Source: Gammaproteobacteria bacterium (GTDB taxonomy: Bacteria; Pseudomonadota; Gammaproteobacteria; HK1). From it: a stretch of DNA of 64,000 nt. The DNA lies in NCBI GenBank assembly GCA_022824305.1, contig JAJEAD010000076.1, positions 1 through 64,000 on the forward strand, given 5' to 3'. Positions 17,517 through 26,030 of this stretch are shown piece after piece. The notes under the pieces were generated by a model, which saw only the letters and a program-made list of their open reading frames with translations, was not told the DNA's origin and did no database searches. Positions within the stretch are counted from its first letter, which is position 1, and every line of letters begins with the position of its first letter. A program made the position numbers and the translations under genes.

Positions 17517-19925
17517 CTAGCTTCCCGAGGCGGCTTCGAGCGCCCGGTCGAGGGCCGCAAGGAAGCGCTCGACGTGACTCGACTGGAACACGATGGGGGG
17601 ACGGATCTTGAGCACGTTCCCGTGGCGCCCTTCGCGGCCGACCAGCACGCCGTCCTCCCGCAGCGCGTTCAGCACCGCTTGGGTCCCGGCCTCGGCCGGC
17701 GCCCTGGATTGCCGGTCCTTCACGAGCTCGACCCCGAGAAAGAGTCCCGCTCCGCGCACGTCCCCGATCAGGGCGTGGCGCTGCGCGAGGGCCTCGATGC
17801 CCGCCCGGAGCTCCGCCCCCACCCGCGCCGCGTTCTCGCGCAGACCCTCGCGTTCGATGACCTCCAGCACCGCGAGCCCGGCGGCGCAGGAGACGGGATT
17901 GCCGCCGGTGGTGCTGAAGAAGTGGGCGCGGGCGGCGAATCGTTCGGCGATCTCGCGCCGCATCACGAGCGCGCCGATGGGATGGCCGTTCCCGATCGGC
18001 TTGCCGAGGGTGACGATGTCCGGCACCACCCCGCCGCGCTCGTAGCCCCACATGTGGGAGCCGCTGCGACCGAAGCCCGCCTGCACCTCGTCCGCGACGA
18101 AGAGTCCGCCCGCCGCGTGCACCCGCGCCCGCAGTCCCTCCAGGTAGCCGGGGGCGGGATCGATGATGCCGTTGCTTGCGAACACGGTGTCCACGAAGAG
18201 CGCGGCCGGAGCGTGTCCTCTCGCCGCCAGGGCTTCGAGCGCGCCGTCCGCGAGCGCCGCGTAGCGTTCACCACGGTCCGCGACGCTCCGGTCCCAGGGC
18301 CCGCGGTACTCGTCGGGAGCGGGCAGGGTTGCGACGTGGGGGGCCAGCTCGGAGGCGCCGTCTTCGTCCTCCGGAGAAAGTGGCACGAGCGCGTCGGTGA
18401 CGCCGTGGTAGGCCCGCTCCATGACGAGCGCACCGTCGTGGCCGGTGCACTCCTTCGCGATGCGCCACGCGAGATCATTGGCTTCGCTGCCGGACGAGAC
18501 CATGAAGCAGGTATCGAGCTCCGGCGGCATCGTCGCGGCGAGGCGTTCCGCGTACTCCACGAGCGATGCGTAGAGATAGCGCGTGTTGGTGTTGAGGCGG
18601 GAGGCCTGGCGGGCGATCGCGTCAACCACGTGGGGATGGCAGTGACCGACCTGGGGCACGTTGTTGTACGCATCGAGCCAGACCTCGCCGTCCGGCCCGT
18701 AGAGCCAGACCCCCTCTCCGCGAAGCACGTGCACGGGGCGCTCGTAGCTGAGCCCGAGTCCGGGCGAGAGGCTCGAACGCCGCCGTGCGAGCAGCGCCTC
18801 GCTCGAGAGCGCGCTCGCGGCCGCGTGCCCGGAGCACGGGGCCGGTCGCAGGCCGCAGGCCGCGCGGTACAGCCCCTCGAGGCGGTCCCTGCCTTCCTCG
18901 AGCGCTTCGCACATGCGCCACGACTGATCGCCCAGATTCTCGAACTCGGGGCGCGGGTCGGGATAGGGCCGCCACGCCGCAAGCACCATGGACACGGCGA
19001 GGCGCATGGCGGCCAGGTCCCCGATCAGGGCGATCTCGCCCGGCTCCAGGGGGGTGACGCTGTGGTATCCGGCCACGATCTCGGCGCCGCGCTCGAGCGG
19101 CGACGGACGCTCGAAGGGGATCTCGGCGACCGGCACCGCAAGCTCCTGTACCAGCGGCGCGTGGACGAGGTCACCGAAGTCGAAGACTCCCGAGACGCGC
19201 CACGGCGAGGCGGGGTCCACCGCCGCATTGTGATAGGAGAGGTCGTTGTGGATGACCTGGGCGCGCAGGCCCGCGAGCTCCGGCGCGACGCGGCGCGCGA
19301 AGCGCTCGAAGCTCCGCTCGGCGAACTCGCGCTTCCGGGGCTCCCGGACGTGCTCGCAGAGCCCCGCGAGCCGGTCCGCGCGCTTGAGGTCCCAGGCGAG
19401 GGGGTGGTCGGCGGCGGGATGGAAGAAGGCACGAAGCGCGCGGTCGAGCCGTGCCGCGAACGCGCCCGCGTCACGGAAGAGCCGGGAGTCGCAGGGCGCG
19501 CGGTCCAGCGGCTGACCGGGAAGGTAGCTCATCATGCGCACCCGCAGCCGCGTTCCGTCCGCGGCCTCGCAGTGGGTCCATCCTTTCCCCGCCCGGGTGC
19601 GCACCACCCGGGGGACCGGCAAGGCGGGGTCGCGGGCCGCGATGTGCTCGAGCGCCGCGCCCTGGAAGTCCAGCAGCGCGTCCGGCTCCACCTCGTTGGC
19701 GACCTTGAGCAGCCGGTCTCCGTCCTCGCCGCGGATCAGGAAGTTCGCGTCCCGTTCCCCCTGCAGGGCGGTGGCCGGACCCCGCACCCCGAACACGTGC
19801 TCCGCCACTCGCCCCGCCTCCTCCACTCGCAGGCCCGGCGGCGGAGAATCGAGGATGCGGAGGAGCTCCTCGCGCTCGAAGGCCGGCAAGAGCCTACCCC
19901 TCGGGGACGGGCGCGGGGCGTGCAT
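17517..19925 (-). CDS. Kinase-aminotransferase fusion (APH-type phosphotransferase + class III PLP enzyme)
   Basis: This 802-residue protein has two enzymes. Residues about 40-330 form an aminoglycoside-phosphotransferase-like kinase with HNDLSYHN (226-233) and DFGD (249-252). Residues about 375-802 form a class III PLP enzyme with the pyridoxal Lys642 in TLGKPIGNGHPIG after DEVQAGFGRSG. Animal homologues of the two halves are hydroxylysine kinase and ethanolamine-phosphate or phosphohydroxylysine phospho-lyase, and bacterial fusions of them are known. The likely chemistry is phosphorylation of an amino alcohol, then elimination of phosphate and ammonia to an aldehyde. The ATG at 19925 overlaps the phosphatase-like gene by about 32 bases, implying coupling. 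The usual third M23 peptidase domain of longer fusions is absent. Confidence 0.85.
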   Translation of the reverse strand: MHAPRPSPRGRLLPAFEREELLRILDSPPPGLRVEEAGRVAEHVFGVRGPATALQGERDANFLIRGEDGDRLLKVANEVEPDALLDFQGAALEHIAARDPALPVPRVVRTRAGKGWTHCEAADGTRLRVRMMSYLPGQPLDRAPCDSRLFRDAGAFAARLDRALRAFFHPAADHPLAWDLKRADRLAGLCEHVREPRKREFAERSFERFARRVAPELAGLRAQVIHNDLSYHNAAVDPASPWRVSGVFDFGDLVHAPLVQELAVPVAEIPFERPSPLERGAEIVAGYHSVTPLEPGEIALIGDLAAMRLAVSMVLAAWRPYPDPRPEFENLGDQSWRMCEALEEGRDRLEGLYRAACGLRPAPCSGHAAASALSSEALLARRRSSLSPGLGLSYERPVHVLRGEGVWLYGPDGEVWLDAYNNVPQVGHCHPHVVDAIARQASRLNTNTRYLYASLVEYAERLAATMPPELDTCFMVSSGSEANDLAWRIAKECTGHDGALVMERAYHGVTDALVPLSPEDEDGASELAPHVATLPAPDEYRGPWDRSVADRGERYAALADGALEALAARGHAPAALFVDTVFASNGIIDPAPGYLEGLRARVHAAGGLFVADEVQAGFGRSGSHMWGYERGGVVPDIVTLGKPIGNGHPIGALVMRREIAERFAARAHFFSTTGGNPVSCAAGLAVLEVIEREGLRENAARVGAELRAGIEALAQRHALIGDVRGAGLFLGVELVKDRQSRAPAEAGTQAVLNALREDGVLVGREGRHGNVLKIRPPIVFQSSHVERFLAALDRALEAASGS

Positions 19926-20445
19926 CGCCCGCCCGGGAAGAGAAGGAGAGCCGGGCGAGCGGCGCGCGTTCCCGCCACGCGCCGGCGCCCATGGACTCGA
20001 CGGCGGACACCAGGGCACCGCCGCAGCCGAGAGCGGCGTCGCCCAGCTCGATGATCCGGCGGTTGGGGTGCGCGTGCGGGGCGGCGGCGCGCAGCCTGCG
20101 GGCGAGCTCCTGCTCGCGGCCCCTCTCGTGCACGCAGGCAACGATGAGCGCGGCCGCGGTGGATCGACTCACTCCGGCGAAGCAGTGGACGAGCATCGGC
20201 GCGCTTCCGTCCCACGCGGCGGCGAAGTCCATGATGAGCCGCACGTGGCCGGCGTTGGGCAGGACGGCGCCCGGGTAGGGCTCGACGATGTCGTGGCAGC
20301 CGATGAAGAGGTGATGCTCGGAGCGTACTTCGGACGGGGTGGCCGGGTTGTCTTCGGGAATCACCAGGGAGAGGACGTGGCTCGACCCCGTCTCGCGCAC
20401 GTGGCGCGGCATCTCCTCGAGGCTGCTGATGTACACGTCCCGCAT
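19894..20445 (-). CDS. Tyrosine/dual-specificity-phosphatase-like protein
   Basis: This 183-residue protein has the P-loop HCFAGVSRSTAAAL with the Cys88 nucleophile and Arg94 of protein tyrosine and dual-specificity phosphatases (HCxxGxxRS). A short acidic segment, GCHDIVEP, lies about 36 residues before the P-loop where general-acid residues are usually found. It is of the small bacterial 'predicted tyrosine phosphatase' type. The ATG at 20445 gives the conserved N-terminus MRDVYISSLEEMPRHV; longer starts run into a dispersed repeat at 20510-20577. Its stop overlaps the start of the kinase-aminotransferase gene, so a role in the same phospho-metabolite pathway is plausible. The substrate (protein or small molecule) is unknown. 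Confidence 0.75.
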   Translation of the reverse strand: MRDVYISSLEEMPRHVRETGSSHVLSLVIPEDNPATPSEVRSEHHLFIGCHDIVEPYPGAVLPNAGHVRLIMDFAAAWDGSAPMLVHCFAGVSRSTAAALIVACVHERGREQELARRLRAAAPHAHPNRRIIELGDAALGCGGALVSAVESMGAGAWRERAPLARLSFSSRAGDARPAPVPEG

Positions 20446-20509
20446 GGCGCCGCGATCATCGCACGCGCCCGCCTCGGCTCCTAGCAGCATCTCGACGCAT
20501 TCCTGGTCA

Positions 20510-20577
20510 GCGGACGCCAATTCGCACGCGTTGGCGGGTCGTGCTCCCTCGAGCCGTTTCGACGCAGTGTCGGCTAC
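20510..20577. repeat. Dispersed repeat, copy A
   Basis: This 68-base segment matches 58288-58355 in the same orientation at 56 of 68 positions by eye, without gaps. The shared core includes CTCCCTCGAG and GCAGTGTC. Both copies are upstream of a minus-strand gene and just outside coding sequence. It could be a small interspersed element. Confidence 0.65.
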
Positions 20578-20689
20578 GAATTCAGCACCTCTCGGTCCGC
20601 GCGACCCGCTACCGGGGCGCCCTGGCGCCCTCGCTCCGAAAAACGGCGAGATACCGCGGCTGGCGAAGACGCGCGGCGGGATCCGGACG

Positions 20690-21526
20690 CTACTCCGCCG
20701 CGATGGCCGCGAAGGACGTCTCGGCCTCGACGCGGCGCCGAGCGCGGACCCGGGCGGCGGCGCCGAACTCGTGGAAGAGCGCCCGCGACAGGGCATGCTC
20801 CTCGGGCTTCCATTCCGCGTGCCACTGCACGCCCACCGTGAAGGTGGAGTCGTCGCGAAGGCGCACGCCCTCGACGAGCCCGTCCGGCGAGCGGGCCTCG
20901 ACCTCGAGACGCGGAGAGAGGCGATCGATGCCCTGCCCGTGCAGAGAGTTGACCATCACTTCCGGGCATCCCATGAGGCGCTCGAAGCTTCCGCCGCTCG
21001 AGAGCCGCACCGGGTGGCGCAGCTCGAAGACTTCCTCCGAGGTCAGGTTCTCGCGCTGCGGCATCCGGTGGTCGTCCATGCCCGGCACCTGGTGCACCCG
21101 GTAGTGCAGGGTACCGCCGAGCGCGACGTTCAACTCCTGGATGCCGCGGCAGATCCCGAACACCGGAACCTCCGCGGCCACGCATGCCCGCACCAGGGGC
21201 AGCACCGTGTTGTCGCGTCCGGGGTCGATGTACTCGTCCTCGGGGAAGGGGTCTCCCCCGTAGTGGTGGGGCTCGATGTTGGCGCGCCCTCCGGTGAGCA
21301 GCAACCCGTCGATGCGGGCGGCGAAGCGCTCGACGTCGATCCGGCCGGCGAGAGCGGGCAGGATGATCGGCACGCACTCCGAGAAGCGTTCCACCGACTC
21401 CACGCAGTTCGAGCCGGCGGAGTGCACCCGGTAGCCCCCGGGCCGCATCTCGACGTGGCTCGCGGGTACGCAGACGAGGGGTTTGCACTCGTTCGGGGTC
21501 CCGCCCCTCGGGTTCGCATCGCTCAT
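20690..21526 (-). CDS. Class I glutamine amidotransferase-like hydrolase (peptidase C26, PuuD type)
   Basis: This 278-residue member of the C26 gamma-glutamyl hydrolase family resembles PuuD, which removes glutamate from gamma-glutamyl-GABA. The triad is visible: Cys126 in VFGICRGIQELN (nucleophile elbow), His236 and Glu238 in GVQWHAEW. DGLLLTGGRANIEP is the usual oxyanion-side segment. The ATG at 21526 is the first that keeps a normal length. The neighbouring ChaC-type gamma-glutamyl cyclotransferase (ending 21599, same strand) also acts on gamma-glutamyl compounds, and an aldehyde dehydrogenase lies upstream. Together they suggest gamma-glutamyl amine or peptide turnover. Confidence 0.87.
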   Translation of the reverse strand: MSDANPRGGTPNECKPLVCVPASHVEMRPGGYRVHSAGSNCVESVERFSECVPIILPALAGRIDVERFAARIDGLLLTGGRANIEPHHYGGDPFPEDEYIDPGRDNTVLPLVRACVAAEVPVFGICRGIQELNVALGGTLHYRVHQVPGMDDHRMPQRENLTSEEVFELRHPVRLSSGGSFERLMGCPEVMVNSLHGQGIDRLSPRLEVEARSPDGLVEGVRLRDDSTFTVGVQWHAEWKPEEHALSRALFHEFGAAARVRARRRVEAETSFAAIAAE

Positions 21527-21598
21527 CGGCAGGTTGCAACCGGCTCCGAAAGCGCGACAGGAAATCACCCCTCGGCGGCAATGTCAAAGAAGAAGGCG

Positions 21599-22306
21599 CT
21601 ACGGCGCGCGCGATGAGTCCGACCCGCCCGGCGTGCCGCCCGCGGCCCGGCGGGTCCGGTCCATCATGGCCTCGAGATCGGGGTCCCTGATTCCCGCCGC
21701 CCGGAGAGCGGTGACGCTGTTGTGCAGGTACTCGATGCAGGTCCCGAGCTCGCCGCGGGCGGACGCGATGAAAGCGGCCCGCTCGTCTTCCGTGAGACCC
21801 TGCGCATGCTGAGGGTGAGCGGGGTCGGCAACGAAGGCGAGCACCTCGTGCGCCGCTCCGGCCTCGTCCCGCCCGGAGAGCCAGCGGGGACGGTAGACGC
21901 CGGTCAGCATCTCGCGCGACCACAGCGCGCGCAGCGACTTCATCCGCCGCCGGGGCGGCACCTGCAGCGCCACGCCATCGCAGCCCTCGCCGCCCGGCAC
22001 GAGCCCGAGACCGAGGCCCGGGCGATCCGGCCGGCCCCGGGCCTGCACGGTCCAGATGCAGAAGGCGCGCCGGTACCCGGGCAGGTGCAGGCGCCGCGTC
22101 GCGCTCGCTTCGAAGCAGGGCCGCCAGATGAGTGAGGCGTAGGCGAAGACCCAGATGTCTTCTCGGTTCGGCGCCCCCCGCAGGGTTTCCTGCAGGCTGC
22201 GCTCCCGGGCCTCGGGGCTGAGCGGCGCGAAGGGGCCGATGGGAGTCGTGCGCCGGATGCCGACCGCTCGCGTTCCGGCGCCGCGGCATCCGGCCTTCGA
22301 TTCCAC
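21599..22306 (-). CDS. ChaC-like gamma-glutamylcyclotransferase
   Basis: This protein of about 235 residues belongs to the ChaC/GGCT family, which cyclises the gamma-glutamyl group of glutathione to 5-oxoproline, releasing Cys-Gly. The signature is DIWVFAYASLIWRPCF (the YGSL-type substrate loop), then LPGYRRAFCIWTVQARGRPD and GLGLVPGGEGCDGVALQV. HNSVTALRAAGIRDPDLEAM closes the protein as in bacterial ChaC. The start is uncertain: no ATG is well placed, and the GTG at 22306 was chosen because it gives the family length and leaves a 23-base gap after the methyltransferase gene. It stands between that methyltransferase and the C26 hydrolase on the same strand. Confidence 0.82.
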   Translation of the reverse strand: MESKAGCRGAGTRAVGIRRTTPIGPFAPLSPEARERSLQETLRGAPNREDIWVFAYASLIWRPCFEASATRRLHLPGYRRAFCIWTVQARGRPDRPGLGLGLVPGGEGCDGVALQVPPRRRMKSLRALWSREMLTGVYRPRWLSGRDEAGAAHEVLAFVADPAHPQHAQGLTEDERAAFIASARGELGTCIEYLHNSVTALRAAGIRDPDLEAMMDRTRRAAGGTPGGSDSSRAP

Positions 22307-22329
22307 GGGGAGACGACGAAGGGGCCGCG

Positions 22330-22965
22330 TCAGGCCGCCCCGTCCCCTCCCCGCTCGAACACCACCACCAAGTTGTTCGCCGGCATCGCCACCTTCTCCC
22401 GGAAGGAGAGCTCCCGTTCGGCCGCTATCTCCTCGACCTCGCGGAGGTCCCGCACCCCCCAGCGCGGGTCCTGCGCCCGCAACCCGCGGTCGAAGGCGAC
22501 GTTGCTCTCGCTCGTGTGTCTCCCGTCCACCCGGAAAGGCCCGTAGAGCACGAGCAGCCCGCCCGGGGAAAGGTGCCTCTGCGCTCCACGCAGCAGGCCC
22601 AGCGTGCAGGCCCAGGGGGCGATGTGAATGAGGTTGGAGCAGTACACCACGTCGAACACGCCGACGGGCCAGTCCGGGGAGGCGGCATCCACCACTACCG
22701 GGGCGCACACGTTGGACGCGCCCTCGCTCTCCGCCCACGCCGCGATCGAGGCAAGGGCGGAAGGATCTCCTTCCGAGGGCTGCCACCGGGTCGCGGGCAG
22801 CCCGGCCGCGAAGAACGCCGCGTGCTGGCCGGTTCCGCTCGCCACCTCGAGCACCCGGGCCCCGTCCGGGACGAGGCGCCGCAGCACCTCGAGAATCGGG
22901 CCGCGGTTGCGCTCCGCCGCCGGAGCGTAGTGCCGCACGGCGGAATTCCACGTCCTCCCGCTCAT
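22330..22965 (-). CDS. DUF938 SAM-dependent methyltransferase-like protein
   Basis: This 211-residue protein matches the DUF938 family closely. The N-terminus has YAPAAERNRGPILEVLRRLV, followed by the SAM-binding loop VLEVASGTGQHAAFFAAGLP and TRWQPSEGDP. SNLIHIAPW and GLLVLYGPFRVDGRHTSESN are further family blocks. Proteins of this type have the class I methyltransferase fold, but their substrate is not established. The ATG at 22965 begins MSGRTWN, as expected. It lies 214 bases downstream of the aldehyde dehydrogenase gene on the same strand and just upstream of chaC. Confidence 0.85.
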   Translation of the reverse strand: MSGRTWNSAVRHYAPAAERNRGPILEVLRRLVPDGARVLEVASGTGQHAAFFAAGLPATRWQPSEGDPSALASIAAWAESEGASNVCAPVVVDAASPDWPVGVFDVVYCSNLIHIAPWACTLGLLRGAQRHLSPGGLLVLYGPFRVDGRHTSESNVAFDRGLRAQDPRWGVRDLREVEEIAAERELSFREKVAMPANNLVVVFERGGDGAA

Positions 22966-23179
22966 CGTGATTCCCCGTGCACCCGAATCATGGCCATGCG
23001 ATTCGACGCGACGCGTTCCCCTGGAGACGACGGGCACCGGAACCGGGTCCGTCCGAGTCCGTCCGAAGCATCCCGCGGGGACGCCCGGGGACGGCGGAGC
23101 CATGGCGCATGAATCCGTCCGGATGCGCCCGTGGCGACGGGCGGAGGCCGGACGCGCCGCCGCGACCTCCGCGATCCCC

Positions 23180-24643
23180 TCACACCGCCGTGTTTATCCA
23201 CACGTTCGCGGGCTTGGTGTACTCGTAGATCGCATCCAGCCCGCCCTCGCGGCTCTTGCCGCTGTCCCCGAAGCCGCCGATGCGCGCCATGGGGGCGCCG
23301 AGCCGGTAGCAGTTCACGTACTGGATGCCGGCGCGAACCGCCCGGGTGAGGCGCATCGCGGTGCCGAGGTCGCGGGTAAAGAACCCCGCCGCGAGGCCGT
23401 ACTTCGTGTCGTTCGCGAGCGCGATCGCCTGCGCTTCGGTCGAAAAGGGTGTCACCGTGATCACCGGTCCGAAGAGCTCGGTGTCGACGATGGGCAGCGA
23501 GTGGTCGCGGCAGAGCAGCACCGTCGGCTCGAAGAACCAGCCCCGCTCCGGGGCATCGGGCGCCTTTCCCCCGATGAGCAGCTCCGCTCCCGCCGTCACC
23601 GCCGAATCGACCGCGGACTGGATGCGCGCGCGCTGGCCTTCGGTGGCGAGCGGTCCCATCTGGGTCTCGGTGGACATCGGATCGCCGATGCGGATCGCGC
23701 TCGCGGCGCTCGTGAAGCGCTCGAGGAACTCGTCGAAGATGTCCTCGTGCACGATGGCCCGGGAGCTTGCCACGCAGCTCTGGCCGGCCGAGCCGAGGAA
23801 GACCCCGGCCATGAGGCTCGCCACCGCATTGTCGAGGTCCGCGTCGGGGAACACGAGCGCGGGCGACTTGCCACCGAGCTCGAGCGAGATCTCGGCGAGG
23901 TTGTCCACCGAGTTCGCAACGATGCGCCGGGCGGTGGCGGGGCCGCCGGTGAACGCGATCTTGGCGACGAGAGGATGGCTGGTGAGGGTTCGCCCGCAGG
24001 GTTCCCCGCTTCCGGTCACGAAGTTGACCACCCCGGGCGGGATGTCCACCAGCTCTTCGACGATCTTCATGAACTCCAGCAACGGAGCGGAGCAGAGCTC
24101 GGAGGTCTTGATGACGATGGTGTTTCCGGCGGCGAGCGCGGGTCCGAGCTTGAGCGAGAGCAGCCAGAGGGGGTTGTTCCAGGGAATGACCGCGGCCACC
24201 ACCCCCATCGGCACCCGGTGGGTGTAGGACTGGATGCCGGGGAAGGGGACGCTGAAGGTGTGTCCCACCGCCTTGTCCGCGAGCTCTCCGTAGAACATGA
24301 AGAAGTCGGCGCAGAACTTCTGGAATCCGGTGGACTCGGTGAAGATCTTGCCGGCGTCGGACACTTCGAGGCGGGCAAGACGCTCGTTGTGTTCGGGGAG
24401 GGCGGCGGCGATGGCCTTCAGGATCCGGCCGCGCTCCACCGGGGTCGTGGTCGCCCAGGGGCCTTCGGTGAAGGCGCGGTGCGCGGCGCGCACCGCCCGG
24501 TCCACGTCCTCTTCCTGGCAGTCGGGGAAGTCGCACCACGCTTCCTCCGTCGCGGGATTGACGGACACCATGCGCCGGCCGCTCGCCGCATCGCACCATT
24601 CACCGTCGATGTACGCCTGAAATGAGACCAGCTCGCTGCTCAC
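23180..24643 (-). CDS. NAD(P)-dependent aldehyde dehydrogenase
   Basis: This 487-residue ALDH superfamily enzyme oxidises an aldehyde to the carboxylic acid. The cofactor-binding segment is VIPWNNPLWLLSLKLGPALA, with FTGGPATARR as the Rossmann turn. The general base is Glu255 in ISLELGGKSP and the nucleophile Cys290 in GQSCVASSR. FGPVITVTPF and the C-terminal GGFGDSGKSREGG fit betaine/hydroxymuconic-aldehyde-type enzymes. In this neighbourhood it could oxidise the aldehyde made by the kinase-aminotransferase fusion or by amine oxidation of gamma-glutamylated amines; neither is shown by sequence. Confidence 0.93.
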   Translation of the reverse strand: MSSELVSFQAYIDGEWCDAASGRRMVSVNPATEEAWCDFPDCQEEDVDRAVRAAHRAFTEGPWATTTPVERGRILKAIAAALPEHNERLARLEVSDAGKIFTESTGFQKFCADFFMFYGELADKAVGHTFSVPFPGIQSYTHRVPMGVVAAVIPWNNPLWLLSLKLGPALAAGNTIVIKTSELCSAPLLEFMKIVEELVDIPPGVVNFVTGSGEPCGRTLTSHPLVAKIAFTGGPATARRIVANSVDNLAEISLELGGKSPALVFPDADLDNAVASLMAGVFLGSAGQSCVASSRAIVHEDIFDEFLERFTSAASAIRIGDPMSTETQMGPLATEGQRARIQSAVDSAVTAGAELLIGGKAPDAPERGWFFEPTVLLCRDHSLPIVDTELFGPVITVTPFSTEAQAIALANDTKYGLAAGFFTRDLGTAMRLTRAVRAGIQYVNCYRLGAPMARIGGFGDSGKSREGGLDAIYEYTKPANVWINTAV

Positions 24644-24748
24644 CGTGTCCTCCCGTCCGCCCTGGCCGCTCCGCCGCGACGCAGTCTAGCGCAAGCGCCG
24701 ATGCCCGGGACGCCCTCGGGCGGCGGCCCGATCAGCCGCCGGTGATGC

Positions 24749-25756
24749 TCAGCACAGCAGGTCGTCGAGGCCTTCCACCACCTGCTCGCGATCGAGGTCG
24801 TTGACGATGACCACGATTCGCGAGCGCCGCCCGCCCGAAGGCCAGCGGTCGAGGCGGGAGAGGGGATGGAACACGTGCTGCACCCCGTGCACGACCACCG
24901 GCACCTCGCTCCCCTCGACGTCGAGCACCCCCTTGAGGCGCAGCAGCGCGTCGCCATGGCGCTCGATCAGGCGCTCGACCCAGGCGATGAAGCGCGCCAT
25001 CGGCAGCGGCCGCTCCGCCTCGAGGCACCAGGCGCGGATGCGGTCGTCGTGCCGGTTGACGTCGTGGTTGGCGTGGCCTTCTGCGTCGCGATAGGCGGGC
25101 TCGTTGAGCCAGCGCTCGATCCCGCGCCCTCCGTTCTCTCCCGCCGGGTGACCGGTCCCGAAGAGTCGCGACGGCGCCACCTCCCCGTGCCGGGCTTCGA
25201 TGAGGGGTGCGCCCCGGTTTATCCGGCGCAGGCGTGCGCGCAATGCGTCGGCGAGCGATTCCGGAGCGAGGTCCGTCTTCGTGAGCACGAGCCGATCCGC
25301 GACCGCGGCCTGCCGCAGCGACTCGGGGTAGCGGTCGAGCTGGAAGCTGGCGTTGACGGCGTCGACGGCGGTGACGATGGCATCCACCCGGAACCGATCC
25401 TCCAGCGCCTCGTGCCCGAGCAGGGTGTGAAGGATCGGTGCGGGGTCCGCAAGCCCGGTGGTCTCGATCACCGCCTGCCGGAAGGGCGGAATCTCGCCCG
25501 CGGCGCGCCGCTCGTGGAGCGATACCAGGCTGCCGACGAGGTCGTCGCGGATGGTGCAGCACAGGCAGCCCGCGCTCAGCAGGACCGTCTTCTCGTCGAG
25601 CAGCTCCTCCACGAGCAGGTGGTCGATGCCGATCTCTCCGAACTCGTTCACCAGCACCGCGGTGTCGCGCATCTCGGGATGGCGGAGCAGCGCGTTCAGC
25701 AGCGTCGTCTTGCCGCTCCCGAGAAAGCCGGTGATGACTGAAACCGGGGTACGCAA
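24749..25756 (-). CDS. COG0523-family G3E GTPase (CobW/ZNG1-like metallochaperone)
   Basis: This 335-residue protein starts with the P-loop ITGFLGSGKTTLLNALL, then VNEFGEIGID and the family metal motif GCLCC (Cys64, Cys66, Cys67). ETTGLADP is the G3 region and LTKTDL is the guanine-specificity loop. The C-terminal CobW_C domain (about 225-330) contains HANHDVNRHDDRI, a His-rich linker that probably also binds metal. COG0523 proteins deliver zinc or cobalt to client enzymes using GTP. No Zur-type palindrome was seen in the 274 bases upstream. Several genes nearby encode metal enzymes, but no specific client can be assigned. Confidence 0.9.
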   Translation of the reverse strand: MRTPVSVITGFLGSGKTTLLNALLRHPEMRDTAVLVNEFGEIGIDHLLVEELLDEKTVLLSAGCLCCTIRDDLVGSLVSLHERRAAGEIPPFRQAVIETTGLADPAPILHTLLGHEALEDRFRVDAIVTAVDAVNASFQLDRYPESLRQAAVADRLVLTKTDLAPESLADALRARLRRINRGAPLIEARHGEVAPSRLFGTGHPAGENGGRGIERWLNEPAYRDAEGHANHDVNRHDDRIRAWCLEAERPLPMARFIAWVERLIERHGDALLRLKGVLDVEGSEVPVVVHGVQHVFHPLSRLDRWPSGGRRSRIVVIVNDLDREQVVEGLDDLLC

Positions 25757-26030
25757 TTCCGTGAGCCTCCCGCTCAGGCGGCCTCGCCCGCGTGTCTCAT
25801 CGGCATCCTGCCCAATCTGTTCTCACATCGTGCACTCATGTCGGACGGCGGCGGCGAGGTGCATTGCAGGCGCGTGATCGTTGACGGAACGACGAACGCC
25901 AGCGCGGTGATGGGCGAGTCCCGGGGTACCGCGCGAAGCGCCCGTGGACATTGTCCTGGCGAGGCATGGGTGAAATCCACAACGCGTCCCGTGGCGCCCT
26001 CGTCCCGAGCGGCCGGCCGCCGAATCCTGC

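Noticed and set aside
20446..20796. Longer N-terminus for the phosphatase-like gene
   Set aside because: The extension translates the dispersed repeat and Arg/Pro/Ser-rich sequence with no family resemblance.
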